Origin: Weeksellaceae bacterium
GTDB taxonomy: Bacteria; Bacteroidota; Bacteroidia; Flavobacteriales; Weeksellaceae
Direction: 5' to 3'
DNA length: 64,000 nucleotides
Assembly: GCA_019459455.1 (NCBI GenBank)
Contig: JAIBEX010000021.1
Location: 283,576-347,575 of the forward strand
How positions within the stretch are numbered: position 1 is the stretch's first letter; each line of letters starts with the position of its first letter. The translations under genes were made by a program, and so were the position numbers. Positions 62,443 through 64,000 of this stretch are shown here, piece by piece. The notes below the pieces were generated by a model, which made no database searches, was not told the origin of the DNA, and was given only the letters and a program-made list of their open reading frames with translations.

Positions 62443-64000
62443 CTAAAAGCCCAGGAGTTTGAACTTCAGCTGTACCGCAAAATTATCCGAAAATTTAGGC
62501 GTATGGTAATATCCTACGCGATAAAAGAGACCCAGATTGAAATAGCTTGACAGGAAATTGTTCCATTCCAACCCGACTTCCTGGTACAGGTGATCCAGTT
62601 TCTGAAATTCGAACTGATGGAACTCCGGGTTCTTCATGTTTCCGATTACACTCCGGTGAATGACATCGAAACTGGAGGAATTCTGACCGATGCTTTTGAA
62701 ATACCAGGGAATCCGGTGGGTGAAATACTGGCCGATGAATTTGTCATTGAAATACCGTCCGCCCTTCATCGTTGAGAATCCAAGGTATGAAGTGAGGTTA
62801 AATTTAAAGTTGCTGCTTCCCGCCAGGCCGTTCATGGTGTAGTGATGCCAGATGGGCGCGTCACCCATGAGCATGCCACCATAAATCCGGATTCCGGTAA
62901 CCCCCAGTCGGTTCTTAAAATTGTGGTTGATGAGCATATCCACTTTGCTGTAGTTGAATTCCCCACCCAGGGTTTTTAGCGCCTGTTCGTAGTTCAGGAA
63001 AAGTTCAGGATATCTTTTCTCCGTTGTGTACTTTCCCTGCGGCGTCATGATGTTCTTGGAAAATGGCGAGAACTTGAACGAGAGCAGTGTGCTGAAATTG
63101 TCGAACCCGTTCCCCAGGTTTTGGAAACCGTAGTCGAAACGGGCCTGCTCGGACTGTCGCCGCGCTGCCAGTTTCATACTCAACGCGTTGGTCAGGTCGT
63201 ATTCGTACGAGAGTTTTCCGCCTTCGAAATGATAGAAACGGTCGTTGTTGATTGCTATTCCCGAATTGTTCAGTTTCATGCGGAAATCCCAGAAATTTTC
63301 ACTGAATCGACCAGCCGCCATGACATCATTGAAATACTCTGCCCTGATGATAGAGGTGCGTTCCTGTGAAGTGTTGAAGTCCAGACCTGCACCGTATTTT
63401 ACATCGCCATCCTTAAATCCGTATGCAAAATAGGCATCGGGTGAGATGTAGGGACTGAATTTCTCATTTAGTTTAGCCGCCACGCCCAGTCTTATGCCTT
63501 CGTAAAGATTGTACCCGATGAGTTGCCCTAAATCGAAATCCACTTTTTTATAACGCAGTTTTCCTCGGGTCAGGCCAGCCAGCTGATTGGCTTTTTGATT
63601 GATGTTATACTTTTCCCCCAGACTGTCAATGACTACATAGGTGTTCTGTTCGCGCCGGGTCAGTTCTTCCGTCCGGAATTGGTTAAGCAGACTCCCGTCT
63701 GCGTTTTTTACGGAAAAAGTATATCCTTTGAAGTCACTCTGGTTCTCTTCGATGGGTGACTGGTGGTCAAAGTAGGAGGCAGTCACAAAACCGTAAGTCC
63801 TAAAATTGTCGGCGGTTCGGTCCTTTTTCTTTGTTTCTTCTTTTGCTTTTTTCTTATCCTTATCCTTTTCATCGGGTTCCATATTCATAGTCGTCAGCTT
63901 CATCTTGATGCTTTCGCTTTCCAGAAACCATTTGCCGTAAAGGGGTTTCCATATGCTGGTGATGGTTCCGTCACTTTTGATCTTGCTGTTGCTCTCTATT
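62443..64000 (-). CDS. DUF5686 outer-membrane-type protein, partial (5' end beyond the window)
   Basis: The reading frame is open to the window edge, so the true start lies beyond 64000. The first in-frame Met visible, at 63903, is internal: the residues before it (KPLYGKWFLESESIKM) resemble conserved DUF5686 sequence. The visible 519 residues contain a Lys/Glu-rich stretch (DEKDKDKKKAKEETKKKD), then many beta-strands with aromatic/Gly alternation up to NFAVQLKFKLLGF, the pattern of a 16-stranded-type barrel (Omp85-related C-terminus). In full form the family has an N-terminal CarboxypepD_reg-like domain. It probably resides in the outer membrane; function is unknown. Confidence 0.82.
   Translation of the reverse strand, partial: IESNSKIKSDGTITSIWKPLYGKWFLESESIKMKLTTMNMEPDEKDKDKKKAKEETKKKDRTADNFRTYGFVTASYFDHQSPIEENQSDFKGYTFSVKNADGSLLNQFRTEELTRREQNTYVVIDSLGEKYNINQKANQLAGLTRGKLRYKKVDFDLGQLIGYNLYEGIRLGVAAKLNEKFSPYISPDAYFAYGFKDGDVKYGAGLDFNTSQERTSIIRAEYFNDVMAAGRFSENFWDFRMKLNNSGIAINNDRFYHFEGGKLSYEYDLTNALSMKLAARRQSEQARFDYGFQNLGNGFDNFSTLLSFKFSPFSKNIMTPQGKYTTEKRYPELFLNYEQALKTLGGEFNYSKVDMLINHNFKNRLGVTGIRIYGGMLMGDAPIWHHYTMNGLAGSSNFKFNLTSYLGFSTMKGGRYFNDKFIGQYFTHRIPWYFKSIGQNSSSFDVIHRSVIGNMKNPEFHQFEFQKLDHLYQEVGLEWNNFLSSYFNLGLFYRVGYYHTPKFSDNFAVQLKFKLLGF

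Overview
The window reads as a chromosome segment from a Flavobacteriia member of the Bacteroidetes, most like Chryseobacterium, Kaistella or a close relative. The evidence is promoters of the TTTG-N20-TATATTTG type, a VirE/BT4734-like mobile-element gene, DUF5686, BT_3928 and DUF1599 families, a fused CzcA-OMF pump, and a DnaG whose zinc-finger cysteines are replaced. No rRNA, tRNA, CRISPR array or transposase was found.

Layout. (1) 1-1844: a mobile-element-type small protein (100-525), then about 1.3 kb of non-coding DNA rich in long imperfect palindromes. (2) 1845-25050: a metal-resistance block, all on the minus strand. One operon (10032 down to 1845) holds a Cys/His-rich secreted protein, a CzcA-type RND pump fused to its own outer-membrane factor, a CzcB adaptor and a Zn/Cd/Pb P1B-ATPase. 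A second (24409 down to 10268) holds a TRASH-like lipoprotein, a DUF3347 lipoprotein, a CusA-type pump split into two reading frames, CusC, two tandem CusB-like adaptors, a haem-binding protein, a DUF305 protein, a CopB-type (CPH) ATPase and a multicopper oxidase fused to a CopB-like barrel. The two cover divalent-cation export and copper/silver export plus periplasmic Cu(I) oxidation. A short palindromic core, CTTTTATGAAAG, precedes both operons. No metal-responsive regulator is encoded here. (3) 25202-35932: an enlarged type I restriction-modification locus with a half-length HsdS, HsdM, HsdS, a coiled-coil membrane protein, a DUF2188 protein, an AlbA_2/HATPase protein, HsdR and a YgjP-like metallopeptidase. 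A symmetric set of four TGTTCA half-sites lies upstream. (4) 36480-41578: the maintenance end of an integrative element, with a VirE-like P-loop protein, a HTH protein, an unknown protein and a tyrosine integrase. (5) From about 41.6 kb the sequence looks like core chromosome. It carries a HopJ remnant, rtcB with divergent hopJ and a WYL regulator, a lysozyme-like protein, fhs, an outer-membrane barrel, glk, yceI, a hydrolase, sdaA, ald, tsaE, dnaG, clpP, tpiA, a TerB-like gene, a BT_3928/DoxX gene, DUF1599, folP and a DUF5686 gene that runs off the right edge.

The items most worth a second look are the membrane coiled-coil protein and its companions inside the type I locus, the four-half-site operator above that operon, the shared palindrome at the metal operon heads, the split cusA with a simple one-base explanation, the shared IWQPPKI tail on two metal-locus proteins, and a glucokinase whose ATP-binding glycines are gone. 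Family names come from motif recognition by eye; no database search was run.
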